A stretch of DNA of 64,000 bases from Aphrocallistes beatrix. Taxonomy: Eukaryota; Porifera; Hexactinellida; Sceptrulophora; Aphrocallistidae. Positions within the stretch are counted from its first letter, which is position 1, and each line of letters begins with the position of its first letter. Of this stretch, positions 1 through 9,434 are shown piece after piece. The stretch spans positions 4,278,001-4,342,000 of the forward strand of contig OY725495.1 of assembly GCA_963281255.1 (NCBI GenBank). Direction: 5' to 3'. The translations under genes and the position numbers were made by a program. The notes under the pieces were generated by a model. It was not told where the DNA came from and searched no databases. It worked only from the letters and a program-made list of their open reading frames with translations.

Positions 1-58
1 TTTAGTATTATTTGTTTGGGAAAGAATCAAGTGTTGAAATACTTTTGTCCGGTTGGTG
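1..58. mobile_element. Right end of a Tc1/mariner-like MITE (truncated by window edge)
   Basis: The end (ACTTTTGTCCGGTTGGTG then TA) matches the right ends of the elements at 33287-33758 and 35516-35974. Only about 58 bp lie in the window; the rest is beyond its left edge. Confidence 0.6.
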
Positions 59-149
59 TACATTATATCATAACTTGAATACAATGAAAATACGTTAGGA
101 ATAGTAGAAATACAAAAATGTAAACAAGAAACATTTTGGAAGCAAATAA

Positions 150-1460
150 TTAGAATATAATATTTTCGAGAATTCGTACTGTAACCTCCAACTCCAAACT
201 GTCTGATTCAATGAACTCTTTCAAATCTGTAGAGAGAGGAATTGAAGCTATTTCTTGACGATACAAGGGATATTGCTGTTTAGAAAAAGCTGTCAGAGGA
301 CTTTCGAAGATCAGAGAATTCTTGATGTCTCTATGACAAACCACTCGTGTGATAAAAATAGCTATGAAAGGCCATTCTAATGAATCATAATTATCTCCAC
401 TTATAGGACCGAATTCAATTATAAAATTATGAGCATCAGAATAATGAAGCAACGTAAATCTATAACAAGCGGCTGCATAGTAATATGAATAGCTATGACT
501 GAGATTAGGTTGAAACTTCTTAACAAATCCATTTATAGTCCACTTCACTTTACTTTCATGTCTGACCAGCACATATTTTATCAATGATTGGATTTCGATG
601 TTTTTAATTTTCAGTTCATTTTCTAAAGATTTGACTTTTTTTTCAAGTAATTCATTCTTTTCCAAACTTTTCTTTTCCACTGATTCCACAACTTCAATTT
701 GTTTTTCAAGTAACTTAAACTTTTCTCCCAAATCAGTGAGTTTCAGTTCTGTGTGTAGTAGTCTATTCTCTTCCAAATGTTGCTTCAACTCTCGTCGTTT
801 TAACCCCACCACTTCACACCTGTACTTCTCATACGGACACACAACTGACTCTTCAGAACACTCACTCGAGAGATGAAACAAAATATTCTCGCGACGCACA
901 CGTGTCCCACATCCCAATTCACACAACACGAATACCTTCCCACACACCTTCACATGCTCTACCATCTCACACACCTTATGCACTCCCGAACAGTGCAAAC
1001 ACGCCCCTTCATGTAGGGAGCATTCCTCCCGCACGTGCCTTCCCATCTCATCACGTGTTATCACAACGCCACACAACAGCTGACACGACTCATACACGTG
1101 ACCACATGTAGTCAGGTGATTTTCCACACTCTCCAGCCTACCCAACCACTCACAGCCTCGCTTGGATAAGGGACAGGCACACTTCAATGATAGAATTGTG
1201 TTGTGTACATTTGCGTGTGGAAGAGATTTTTCTCTTTCTTTCAAACAGCAAAGACACGATTGTTCTCCAAGATTTCCAATTGAAGCATCTTTCATTATTC
1301 CATTACATCTCGTACATTTGTAGATAGCTGTTTCTCTCTCAGAAAGGTTTTCAGTTAGAATTTCACTTCTGTATCCTCCCAATGAACCTCCCTCTAGCTT
1401 AACTCGACATAACTCAGTCCCTGTCTCAGGTCCTAACGGTACACTTGTTCTTGTTGCCAT
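150..1460 (-). CDS. TRAF-like protein, copy T1 (zinc fingers, coiled coil, MATH)
   Basis: Single-exon ORF of 436 residues; the ATG at 1460 is the first in frame and opens the MATRTSVPL block shared by the array. Seen: N-terminal block (1-45); C-x2-C (49, 52) and C-x2-C (69, 72), which resemble half a RING; five TRAF-type C/H fingers (about 93-236); a heptad-rich coil (about 237-300); and a C-terminal domain (about 302-436) with the W-x-I-x-x-F start and a D-S-L-E-W-P-F motif, as in TRAF-C/MATH domains. Known TRAFs are cytoplasmic adaptors that trimerise through the coil and bind receptor tails with MATH; that role here is inferred. Odd: AAACYRF replaces the usual VVAGYRF, and LEWPFIA replaces LEWPFKA. 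Its half-RING loop (IGNLGEQSCLCC) is shared only with T10. Confidence 0.9.
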   Translation of the reverse strand: MATRTSVPLGPETGTELCRVKLEGGSLGGYRSEILTENLSERETAIYKCTRCNGIMKDASIGNLGEQSCLCCLKEREKSLPHANVHNTILSLKCACPLSKRGCEWLGRLESVENHLTTCGHVYESCQLLCGVVITRDEMGRHVREECSLHEGACLHCSGVHKVCEMVEHVKVCGKVFVLCELGCGTRVRRENILFHLSSECSEESVVCPYEKYRCEVVGLKRRELKQHLEENRLLHTELKLTDLGEKFKLLEKQIEVVESVEKKSLEKNELLEKKVKSLENELKIKNIEIQSLIKYVLVRHESKVKWTINGFVKKFQPNLSHSYSYYYAAACYRFTLLHYSDAHNFIIEFGPISGDNYDSLEWPFIAIFITRVVCHRDIKNSLIFESPLTAFSKQQYPLYRQEIASIPLSTDLKEFIESDSLELEVTVRILENIIF

Positions 1461-1503
1461 CAATATCAGTTCAATTACAAATCAATATCAATTCTCTAAA
1501 TGC

Positions 1504-1511
1504 TATTTATA
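1504..1511 (-). promoter_or_regulatory. TATA box of T1
   Basis: TATAAATA on the minus strand, 44 nt from the ATG of T1. A start about 30 nt downstream would leave a 5' leader of roughly 15-20 nt. Confidence 0.7.
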
Positions 1512-1670
1512 GAAAAACACATCATTTGAATACTTTCAAGAATATTTACTTGAAATTAGATATAAATAGAAGAGTGTAGATGAGCCTTATCACTTTTTAT
1601 AAACTTCCGACGGTAATGCTATTAAACAGACGTACCTAAACAAATTATTAAACTCTAGTACAGGGATATG

Positions 1671-1928
1671 ACTTCGCGAATTGGCAACCATTTTATGAGC
1701 AAAACTCGAGTTGCTAATAAGAAGTGAACTTCATTGTATTGTTTTTATTAATGAATTTAGGTCGATTGAGGGCATGGGAAAGTATATGAATATTTCTTTA
1801 AGTGTATATTCATCCTATAATATACTTTCCCATGCCCTCAATCGACCTAAATTCATTAAACAATACAATGAAGTTCACTTATTAGCAACTCGAGTTTTGC
1901 TCATAAAATGGTTGCCAATTCGCGAAGT
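1671..1928. repeat. Long hairpin-forming inverted repeat
   Basis: Left arm from 1671 to about 1785 (starting ACTTCGCGAATTGG) is repeated inverted at about 1817-1928, with a short AT-rich loop and a few indels. Only a single arm is present in the paralogous spacer at about 11345-11580, so the palindrome arose by inverted duplication of spacer DNA. A 79-residue ORF across it is a by-product of the palindrome. Confidence 0.75.
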
Positions 1929-2039
1929 TACTAATAAGGGAACAGAATGAACACAAGTCTCACCTGGACCTGATGATTGATTGCTAATAGAGCAATATTG
2001 TTAATAAGGGAGTTACTAATAAACAAATTACACTGTATT

Positions 2040-2310
2040 TATACTACCTTTCTAGTGCTATGAATATTGTAGGAAGGAGTGAACATCCGAGAAATTAGTT
2101 CCAGTGATTTAATGGACAAATCTAAGCTTAAAGTATAGGGAGTGTCACCGATAATGCATATTTGGCTCTATCTTATTTCTGGGTTAAGTTCCTGTAACAG
2201 CTCTGTATGCAGGAGCTAGATACTACGTCTATGTGCAAGCCTGAATATCTGTCACATTATTGGTGATGAATTTTGTGGGAATTTAATTGTGCCACAATTT
2301 GAATGTGTTA
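2040..2310. repeat. Duplicated spacer block A, copy 1
   Basis: Non-coding block (contains GTGTCACCGATAATGCATAT) shared with 6240-6466 and 11586-11860. It lies 3' of T2; the other copies lie 3' of T4 and T6. It travels with the TRAF-like genes rather than being a clear transposon. Confidence 0.65.
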
Positions 2311-2405
2311 ATGAACTTTCAAAGAATGAAAGTTCATTAGGAATAGTAGAAATACGAATACGCAAATGTAAACAGAAACATTTAAGAAGTAAATAATGTA
2401 CATAA

Positions 2406-3707
2406 CTAAGAAGAAATATTTTTGAGAATTCGAACTGTAACCTCCAACTCCAAACTGTCTGATTGAATGAACTCTTTCAAATCTGTAGAGAGAGGAATTG
2501 AAGCTATTTTGTGATATGAGGAGGCATATTGCTGTTTAGATAAAACTATCAGAGGACTTTTGAAGATCAGAGAATTCTTGATGTCTCTATGACAAACCAC
2601 TCGTGTGGTAAAAATAGCTTTGAAAGGCCATTCTAATGAATCATAATTATCTCCACTTCTAGGATCGAATTCAATTATAAAATTATGAGCATCAGAAAAA
2701 TGAGTCAACTTAAATCTATAACCTAAAACTACATATAAATCAGAACGAGATCTGGTAAAATGGGAGGAGACGAGTTTTGGCTTCACAAACATCTTAGTAA
2801 ATTCATTTATAGTCCACTTAACTTTTATTTCATGTCTGACCTGAACATCTTCTTTTAATGATTCGATTTCTCTGTCTTTAATTTTTAGTTTATTTTCCAA
2901 AAATTCGACTTTTTTTTCAAGTAATTCGTTCTTTTTCACAATCTTACCAAAACTTAATTGACTTTCTTCAAACTTGTCTTCTAATGCAGTGAGTTTCAGT
3001 TCTGTGTGTGTACGCCAATTCTCTTCCAAATGTTGCTCCAACTCTCGTCGTTTTAACCCCACCACTTTACACCTGTACTTCTCAAACGGACACACAACTG
3101 ACTCTTCAGAACACTCACTCTCGAGATGAAACAAAATACTCTCGACGAACACGTGTCCCACATCCCTATTCACACAACACGAATACCTTCCCACACACCT
3201 TCACATGCTCTACCATCTCACACACCTTATGCACTCCCGAACAGTGGAAACACGCCTCTTCACGTTGGGAGCATTCCTCCCGCACGTGCCTTCCCATCTC
3301 ATCACGTGTTGTCACAACGCCACACAACAGCTGACACGACTCATACACGTGACCACATGTAGTCAGGTGATTTTCCACAATCTCCAGCCTACCCAACCAC
3401 TCACAGCCTCGCTTGAATAATGGGCAGGCACACTTCAATGATCGAATTGTGTCGTTTATGAATTCATGTGGGTTAGTATTTTCATCTCGCTTACAACAGA
3501 CACATATTTGTTTTCCAGTATTTGAAATTGAGCATCTTTCATTATTCCATTACATTTCGTACATTTGAAGATAGCTCCTTCTCTCTCAGAAAGGTTTTCA
3601 GTTAGAATGTCACTTCTGTATCCTCCCAATGAACCTCCCTCTAGCTTAACTCGACATAACTCAGTCCCTGTCTCAGGTTCTAACGGTACACTTGTTCTTG
3701 TTGCCAT
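2406..3707 (-). pseudogene. TRAF-like pseudogene, copy T2
   Basis: Homologous to the array genes over the full length but broken three times. A one-base loss near 3527 shifts frame just after the first C-x2-C (GIMKDA). A Leu codon of the fourth zinc finger is TAG at 3166-3168. About 20 nt further on, two bases are missing (near 3145) from the motif that is RVRRESILFHL elsewhere. The remaining coil and MATH part (2406 to about 3140) is open and still has SLEWPFKA and LELEVTVRILKN. Closest relative by the half-RING loop (NPHE) and coil is T6. The upstream TATA position reads TATTAATA. A decayed copy is the simplest reading; assembly indels could explain the shifts but not the stop. Confidence 0.85.
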
Positions 3708-3750
3708 CAATATCAGTTCAATCTGAAATAAATATCAATTCTTTATATGC

Positions 3751-3758
3751 TATTAATA
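3751..3758 (-). promoter_or_regulatory. Degenerate TATA box of T2
   Basis: TATTAATA at the same 44-nt spacing from the ATG. It is less canonical than in the open copies, in line with decay of T2. Confidence 0.4.
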
Positions 3759-3849
3759 GAAAAACAAATCATTTTGAATACATAATACTTTCAAAGATAT
3801 TTAACTTGAAATCAGATATGGTAGATTACAAATGCTTAAATTAAATAAA

Positions 3850-4370
3850 CCAGTGGTTCTCAAACCTCTTACCATCTTTGCCGATATTTAAATAGCCACA
3901 AATAAACCACTAGCGTACCCCGACAGTCAAAATGGTGGTCCACAAACTGGGACGCTATCAGGAATTTCCTCCAGGGTGACAAAACACAAATCAGTGTTTA
4001 TGATGTAGGGCTCAGGCTGAAAGTATTTACTTCAAATATGCTCAGATTGCAAAATCTTAAAATTATATTTCTAAATCCTGATGAGAGTACAAAATACTAG
4101 AAACTACAGTTAAATCTTTGTCAGGATGTATTGCCCTGCATTGGCGTAGCCTGAGGTTACAGTTGGGTTACAAATTGTGCTGCAATTTTACACGAGAATA
4201 AAGATCGGAGGTTGACATACAATCTGTGAATAATGCGGTGTACGTCCCTGTAAACCATTTGAAAGCATATAAATAAACACTGTAATATTACAATAAATAG
4301 ACTATGACTGACATAAATAATATTCAAATTTTGATATATTTTTAATGTAAAATGAGAATCTTCCACGTAT
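3850..4370. repeat. Duplicated 5'-flank block with a hAT-like end, copy 1
   Basis: Starts near CAGTGGTTCTCAAAC, a sequence typical of hAT termini, and is shared with 10870-11120 (5' of T5) and 28410-28720 (5' of T10). No matching second terminus or target duplication could be fixed, so it is called a repeat. No coding sequence was seen. Confidence 0.5.
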
Positions 4371-4385
4371 CAGGGTTTGAAGGAA

Positions 4386-4519
4386 GTTTCAAACTCTGGT
4401 TGGTAAATGCTATCTGAGACATTTTATTGTTGGTTTTGGAGAGAGAAGAGAGGAGACAATCTTCTGAGTTCTATTTTTATAACGAAATTTTTAAAGAGTT
4501 CAAAGTGATACAATGCCAT
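4386..4519 (-). pseudogene. Fragment of MKS1 5' end
   Basis: About 134 bp match the first coding bases of the MKS1 gene at 53455-53596, from the ATG (4519) inwards, including the run encoding VIKIELRRLSPLFSLQNQQ, with an indel near 4490. It is cut off after roughly 45 codons and cannot encode MKS1. Sequence just upstream (about 4520-4632) recurs at 14236-14345. Confidence 0.8.
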
Positions 4520-4761
4520 GATACTAAAAGCTATATGCATTATTTGATGTAATAAGATCAATGATTCGTGCGTAATTAAATTTGAATATTCATGTCAAAA
4601 TTGTAGAAAAAGAAAAAGAGTAAAAATGTAAAATACAGGAAGAGAGGTATTCTAGAACTATTCAGAGTATAGTCTGTAAGATGCAATGAAAATGTATCAG
4701 GAATAGCAGAAATATGTAAATGTAAATAAGAAGCATTTATGAAGAAAATACAAAACTAGAA

Positions 4762-6168
4762 TTAAATATTTCTGAGAATTCGAACTGTAACCTCCAACTC
4801 CAAACTGTCTGATTTAATGAACTCTTTCAAGTCTGTAGAGAGAGGAATTGAAGCTATTTTGTGATACCAGAGGCCATATCGCTCTTTAGATATAACTATC
4901 AGAGGACTTTTGAAGATCAGATAATTCTTGATGTTTCTATGACAAACCACTCGTGTGATAAAAATAGCTTTGAAAGGCCATTCTAAAGAATCATAATTAT
5001 CTCCACTTCTCGAAACGAATCCAATTATAAAATTAAGATCATCAGAATAATGACCCAACTTAAATCTATAACCTGCAACTACATAGAAATCTGAACGATA
5101 TTCGTCAGAAAAGAGAGATCCGAGTTTTGGCTTAAATATCTTTGCAAATTTACTTATAGTCCACTTCATTTTACTTTCATGCCTGACCTGAACATCTTCT
5201 TCCAATAATTCGATTTCTCTGTCTTTCATTTTCATTTCATTTTCCAAAGATTCTACTTTTTTTTCGAGTAACTCATTCCTTTTTACAAGATTATCTAAAT
5301 CTAATTGACTTTTTTCAAACAGTACTTCAAATGCCATCCTCCATTTTAATTCCGTGTTCGTTTTAGATTCTAAACTTTCATTTTGTGTTTCCAGAAATGT
5401 AATCTTCTTATCATATTTGTCGAACCTTTCATCTATTACAGTGAGTTTCAATTCTGTGTGTAGTAGTCTATTCTCTTCCAAATGTTGTTTCAGCTCTCGT
5501 CGTTTTAACCCCACCACCTCACACCTGTACTTCTCATACGGACACACAACTGACTCTTCAGAACACTCACTCGAGAGATGAAACAAAATATTCTCGCGAC
5601 GCACACGTGTCCCACATCCCAATTCACACAACACGAATACCTTCCCACACACCTTCACATGCTCTACCATCTCACACACCTTATGCACTCCCGAACAGTG
5701 CAAACACGCCTCTTCACGTTGGGAGCATTCCTCCCGCACGTGCCTTCCCATCTCAGCACGTGTTGTCACAACGCCACACAATAGCTGACACGACTCATAC
5801 ACGTGACCACATGTAGTCAGGTGATTTTCCACATTCTCCAGCCTACCGAACCACTCACAGTCTCGCTTGGATAAGGGACAGGCACACTTCAATGATAGAA
5901 TTGTGTTATGTATGAATTCAGCGTGTGGAGTTACTAATTCATCTTCTCTTTTACAAAAAACACACAATTGTTCTCTATTGTTGGAAATTGAAGCATCTTT
6001 CATTATTCCATTACATCTCGTACATTTGTAGATAGCTACTTCTCTCTCAGAAAGGTTTTCGGTTAGAATATCACTTCTGTATCCTCCCAATGAACCTCCC
6101 TCTAGCTTAACTCGACATAACTCAGTCCCTGTCTCAGGTTCTAACGGTACATTTGTTCTTGTTGCCAT
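4762..6168 (-). CDS. TRAF-like protein, copy T3 (long coil)
   Basis: 468 residues, the longest copy; ATG at 6168, fully open. The N-terminal block, paired C-x2-C motifs and five fingers are as in the rest of the array. The coil is long (about 240-335): an extra segment with ESLESKTNTELKWRMAFEVL precedes the KNELLEKKVESLENE-type heptads found elsewhere. MATH is about 336-468, with VVAGYRFKLGHYSDD. The half-RING loop (SISNNREQLCVFCKRED, then HAEFIHNT) is shared with T5 and, in part, T9. Odd: the first finger reads KRDCEWFGRLENVE instead of KRGCEWLGRLEIVE. A trimerising adaptor role is inferred from domain order. Confidence 0.9.
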   Translation of the reverse strand: MATRTNVPLEPETGTELCRVKLEGGSLGGYRSDILTENLSEREVAIYKCTRCNGIMKDASISNNREQLCVFCKREDELVTPHAEFIHNTILSLKCACPLSKRDCEWFGRLENVENHLTTCGHVYESCQLLCGVVTTRAEMGRHVREECSQREEACLHCSGVHKVCEMVEHVKVCGKVFVLCELGCGTRVRRENILFHLSSECSEESVVCPYEKYRCEVVGLKRRELKQHLEENRLLHTELKLTVIDERFDKYDKKITFLETQNESLESKTNTELKWRMAFEVLFEKSQLDLDNLVKRNELLEKKVESLENEMKMKDREIELLEEDVQVRHESKMKWTISKFAKIFKPKLGSLFSDEYRSDFYVVAGYRFKLGHYSDDLNFIIGFVSRSGDNYDSLEWPFKAIFITRVVCHRNIKNYLIFKSPLIVISKERYGLWYHKIASIPLSTDLKEFIKSDSLELEVTVRILRNI

Positions 6169-6211
6169 CAATATCAGTTCAATTACAAATCAATATCTAT
6201 TCTCTAAATGC

Positions 6212-6219
6212 TATTTATA
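6212..6219 (-). promoter_or_regulatory. TATA box of T3
   Basis: TATAAATA, 44 nt upstream of the ATG at 6168. Confidence 0.65.
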
Positions 6220-6239
6220 GAAAATAGATTAGATACTAT

Positions 6240-6466
6240 ACATACTTTCAACCCAATATTTACTATCTTTCTAGTGCTATGAATATTTCAGGAAGGGGTG
6301 AGCATCCGAGAAATTAGTTCCAGTGATTTAATGGACAAGTCTAAGCTTAAAGTGTCACCGATAATGCATATTTGGCTCTATCTTATATCCGGGTTTTGTT
6401 ATTATAAGTTCCTGTAACAGCTCTATACACAGGAGCTAAATGCATCTATGTGCAAGTCTGAATATC
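6240..6466. repeat. Duplicated spacer block A, copy 2
   Basis: Matches 2040-2310 and 11586-11860, continues after the inserted element at 6724-6790, and thus supplies filled and empty versions of one site. Confidence 0.65.
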
Positions 6467-6723
6467 CAGGGTTTCATACAGGATTTTTTTCTGGGGGGAG
6501 GATTTTTTTTGAAACATTGACGCTTAAATATCGATTTACAACCATTCTTGTCATTTAACCTACACATTACATTATCAGCTATAGTGATTTCATGATTTAG
6601 AACAATAGTATCATATAGCCTGCCCTTTGTTGTAATCTCACATAATGTCAACATGTTCAAGATTGTTGATATTGTCCTGGGGGGGGAAATCCCAGGGCCA
6701 CCCCTCCTCTGTATGAAACCCTG
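6467..6723. mobile_element. 257-bp MITE with CAGGGTTTCATACAG termini
   Basis: Terminal inverted repeats CAGGGTTTCATACAG / CTGTATGAAACCCTG, flanked by ATATC on both sides (6462-6466, 6724-6728). The uninterrupted sequence exists in block A copy 1 (near 2245), which confirms insertion. G/T-rich and non-coding inside. The ends look hAT-like but the duplication seen is 5 bp, so the superfamily is open. Confidence 0.75.
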
Positions 6724-7084
6724 ATATCTGTTACATCATCGCCGATTTGTCAGATATTTTTGCGGGAATTTAATTGTGCCACAATTTGGGGTAGGATCCA
6801 CTTAGATTCTCCTGTAGCCACGGTTCACTGACCATTTATGATAGAATATTCAGATTCTAGGAGGTACGGAAATACCAAGAAAATATTAATGTCAACAAAA
6901 CATTCAAATGGATACATAATATAACAACAAAGGTACTACTCGGGACCAAGGAGAGGCAGTTGTTTCCCAACCAATGGGTGTATTTAAAATTTTAATCGTC
7001 ATATAAAGATGATTACGAAGATTACAATTTTCCAAATTTTGTGACAAAATTGAATTTATTTTGTCTTTACTGGATAATTACTGT

Positions 7085-7270
7085 TTGTATTAACTAATAA
7101 AGATCTGAGCTTATAATAAAACGAATGTTGTCTCCTCCCAGGGGCTTTACCCCTGGACTCTGCAGGGGCCGCACAACGACCTAAGATGGTGTTGTGCCTC
7201 GCCTACCACAAAGTCACAACTTCCCTTTATTTTCAAACTCTAGAGCTACCCTGTAAGATACAATGAAAAT
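7085..7270. repeat. Duplicated 3'-flank block B, copy 1 (3' of T4)
   Basis: GC-rich patch (CCAGGGGCTTTACCCCTGGA) shared with 12170-12335, 20390-20560 and 23390-23560, always 3' of a TRAF-like copy (T4, T6, T8, T9). No ORF. Confidence 0.6.
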
Positions 7271-7346
7271 ACATTAGGGAATAGTAGCTATGCATAAACG
7301 TAAACAAGAAACATTTAGAAAGCGAATAATGTAGGCAAATATGTAG

Positions 7347-8582
7347 TTAAATATTTCTGAGAATTCGAACTGTAAACTCCAACTTCAAAATGTATGACTC
7401 TTTCAAATCTGTAGAGAGAGGAATCGAAGCTATTTTATGAAAAGACAGGTAATATTCCTGTTTAGATATTATTATCAGAGGACCTTTGAAGATCAGAGAA
7501 TTCTTGATGTCTCTATGACAAACCACTCGTGTGATAAAAATAGCTCTGAAAGGCCATTCTAATGAATCATGATCAACTCCAACAGCAGAAGGAACAAACT
7601 CAATCGTAAAATTATGAGCATCTGAAAAATGAGCCAACCTAAATCTATAACCTGCAACATCATAGTAATCAATATATAAATCTGAAAACATACGAAAGGA
7701 TTTATGCTTAAGCACCGTAGTATATCCATTTATAGTCCACTTCACTCTACTTTCATGTCTGATCTGAATATCCATCAAGAATTCGATTTCTCTGTCTTTA
7801 ATTTTCAGTTCATTTTCCAAAGATTCGACCTTTTTTTCAAACTTTTCTTCCAAAGCAGTGAGTTTCAGTTCTGTGTGTAGTAGTCTATTCTCTTCCAAAT
7901 GCTGTTTCAATTCTCGTCGTTTTAACCCCACCACTTCACACCTGTACTTCTCATACGGACACACAACTGACTCTTCAGAACACTCACTCGAGAGATGAAG
8001 CAAAATACTCTCGCGACGCACACGTGTCCCACATCCCAATTCACACAACACGAATACCTTCCCACACACATTCACATGCTCTACCATCTCACACACCTTA
8101 TGCACTCCCGAACAGTGCAAACACGCCTCTTCACGTTGGGAGCATTCCTCCCTCACGTGCCTTCCCATCTCATCACGTGTTGTCACAACGCCACACAACA
8201 GCTGACACGACTCATATACGTAACCACATGTAGTCAGGTGATTTTCCACAATCTCCAGCCTACCCAACCACTCACAGCCTCGCTTGGATAAGGGACAGGC
8301 ACACTTCAATGATAGAATTGTGTTACGAACGTTAGCATTAGGACCGATTGATTCATCTCCTCGCTTACAGCTTAAACAAAATGACTCTCCAGTTGTATTA
8401 ATTGATGCATCTTTCATTATTCCTTTACATCTCAGACACTTTAGCATGCTATTTTCTCTCTCAGAAAGGTTTTCAGTTAGAATATCACTTCTGTATCCTC
8501 CCAATGAACCTCCCTCTAGCTTAACTCGACATAACTCAGTCCCTGTCTCAGGTTCTAACGCTACACTTGTTCTTGTTGCCAT
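7347..8582 (-). CDS. TRAF-like protein, copy T4 (short coil)
   Basis: 411 residues, the shortest open copy; ATG at 8582. The half-RING loop is unusual (INTTGESFCLSCKRGDE). The five fingers match the array consensus except HVNVC in finger 3. The coil is short (about 240-278). In MATH (about 280-411) an insertion gives VPSAVGVDHDSLEWPF, and the C-terminal helix/strand is shortened: DLKESYILKLEFTV replaces DLKEFIESDSLELEVTV, a loss of a few residues that keeps the frame. Nine-tenths of the protein is otherwise normal, so I treat it as a gene. Confidence 0.88.
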   Translation of the reverse strand: MATRTSVALEPETGTELCRVKLEGGSLGGYRSDILTENLSERENSMLKCLRCKGIMKDASINTTGESFCLSCKRGDESIGPNANVRNTILSLKCACPLSKRGCEWLGRLEIVENHLTTCGYVYESCQLLCGVVTTRDEMGRHVREECSQREEACLHCSGVHKVCEMVEHVNVCGKVFVLCELGCGTRVRRESILLHLSSECSEESVVCPYEKYRCEVVGLKRRELKQHLEENRLLHTELKLTALEEKFEKKVESLENELKIKDREIEFLMDIQIRHESRVKWTINGYTTVLKHKSFRMFSDLYIDYYDVAGYRFRLAHFSDAHNFTIEFVPSAVGVDHDSLEWPFRAIFITRVVCHRDIKNSLIFKGPLIIISKQEYYLSFHKIASIPLSTDLKESYILKLEFTVRILRNI

Positions 8583-8625
8583 CAATATCAGTTCAATTAG
8601 AAATCAATATCAATCCTCTAAAAGC

Positions 8626-8633
8626 TATTTATA
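8626..8633 (-). promoter_or_regulatory. TATA box of T4
   Basis: TATAAATA, 44 nt upstream of the ATG at 8582. The rest of the T4-T5 spacer up to about 9148 shows no gene; a patch near 8762 (GTGGTGGGCAATGCGGG) resembles a hAT end but has no partner. Confidence 0.65.
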
Positions 8634-9148
8634 GGAAAAAAAAACACATTTGAATACATATACTTTCATGGGTATTTAAAACTTGAAATTAGATATGATA
8701 GAGTTCTTAATGAGTAAAAGCTTTAAATTAACTAAACAATTTCTTTAACTTTCTAGTTTAGTGGTGGGCAATGCGGGAAATTTTGGGCCCGCGAGATTAA
8801 ATTTGATGTTATAATTTCCATAGGTTTCTAGTGAGCAGACTTACTTTAGTAACATAATGACCAATAAATGAAATGACTTTTTTCCTCCACATATCTCTCT
8901 TACCAAATATCTTATCAATTAACAATTTATATTTGTTATGGAAATAGCTTTTGACATTTATTGTTTTGAAGTGAGTTCTACGTTGTATATACTACCAAAA
9001 TCTGTCAGTTCTTGCTACTACCATTCTAGGGCATTGAAATTTGCCATTAATGGGGTACGCAGCAAGTACTTCCTAGTTAAATTCTATTGGAAATAATATC
9101 TAAACAAATTATTAAACATAAATACTGCTATTTTTGTACAGGATTTAC

Positions 9149-9310
9149 TGATGACTCTATGAGTCATGTCACGATAAAATGTTAAGACTCATCGAGTCAC
9201 TCACTCCCGTGAACATCTACTGACTCGTTTTAATCTTATTACTTAGCTATCACGTCTGTTCTGTTGTTGAATAAACTCACAGATCATAGAGTGACTCATT
9301 ATGACATTGA
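9149..9310. repeat. 3'-flank cassette C (TGACTC-rich), copy 1, 3' of T5
   Basis: About 160 bp that starts GATGACTCTATGAGTCA and ends CATAGAGTGACTCATTATGAC, so the ends are imperfect inverted repeats. Related copies lie 3' of T15, T16, T18 and T19 at nearly the same distance (about 90-140 bp) from the stop codon. Confidence 0.65.
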
Positions 9311-9434
9311 ATACTATCTACATATAGTATCAAAACATTACACCACAAATGAAAGTACATTAAGAAAAATAAATACGAATTATGTAAATGCAAAGAAGAA
9401 ACATTTAGGAATCAAATAATGTATGTTACTAAAA

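Noticed and set aside
1461-1463. Starting the TRAF-like proteins one codon earlier (MMATR)
   Set aside because: The preceding codon is TTG in all copies; the ATG is at the second position, and the TATA spacing is measured from it.
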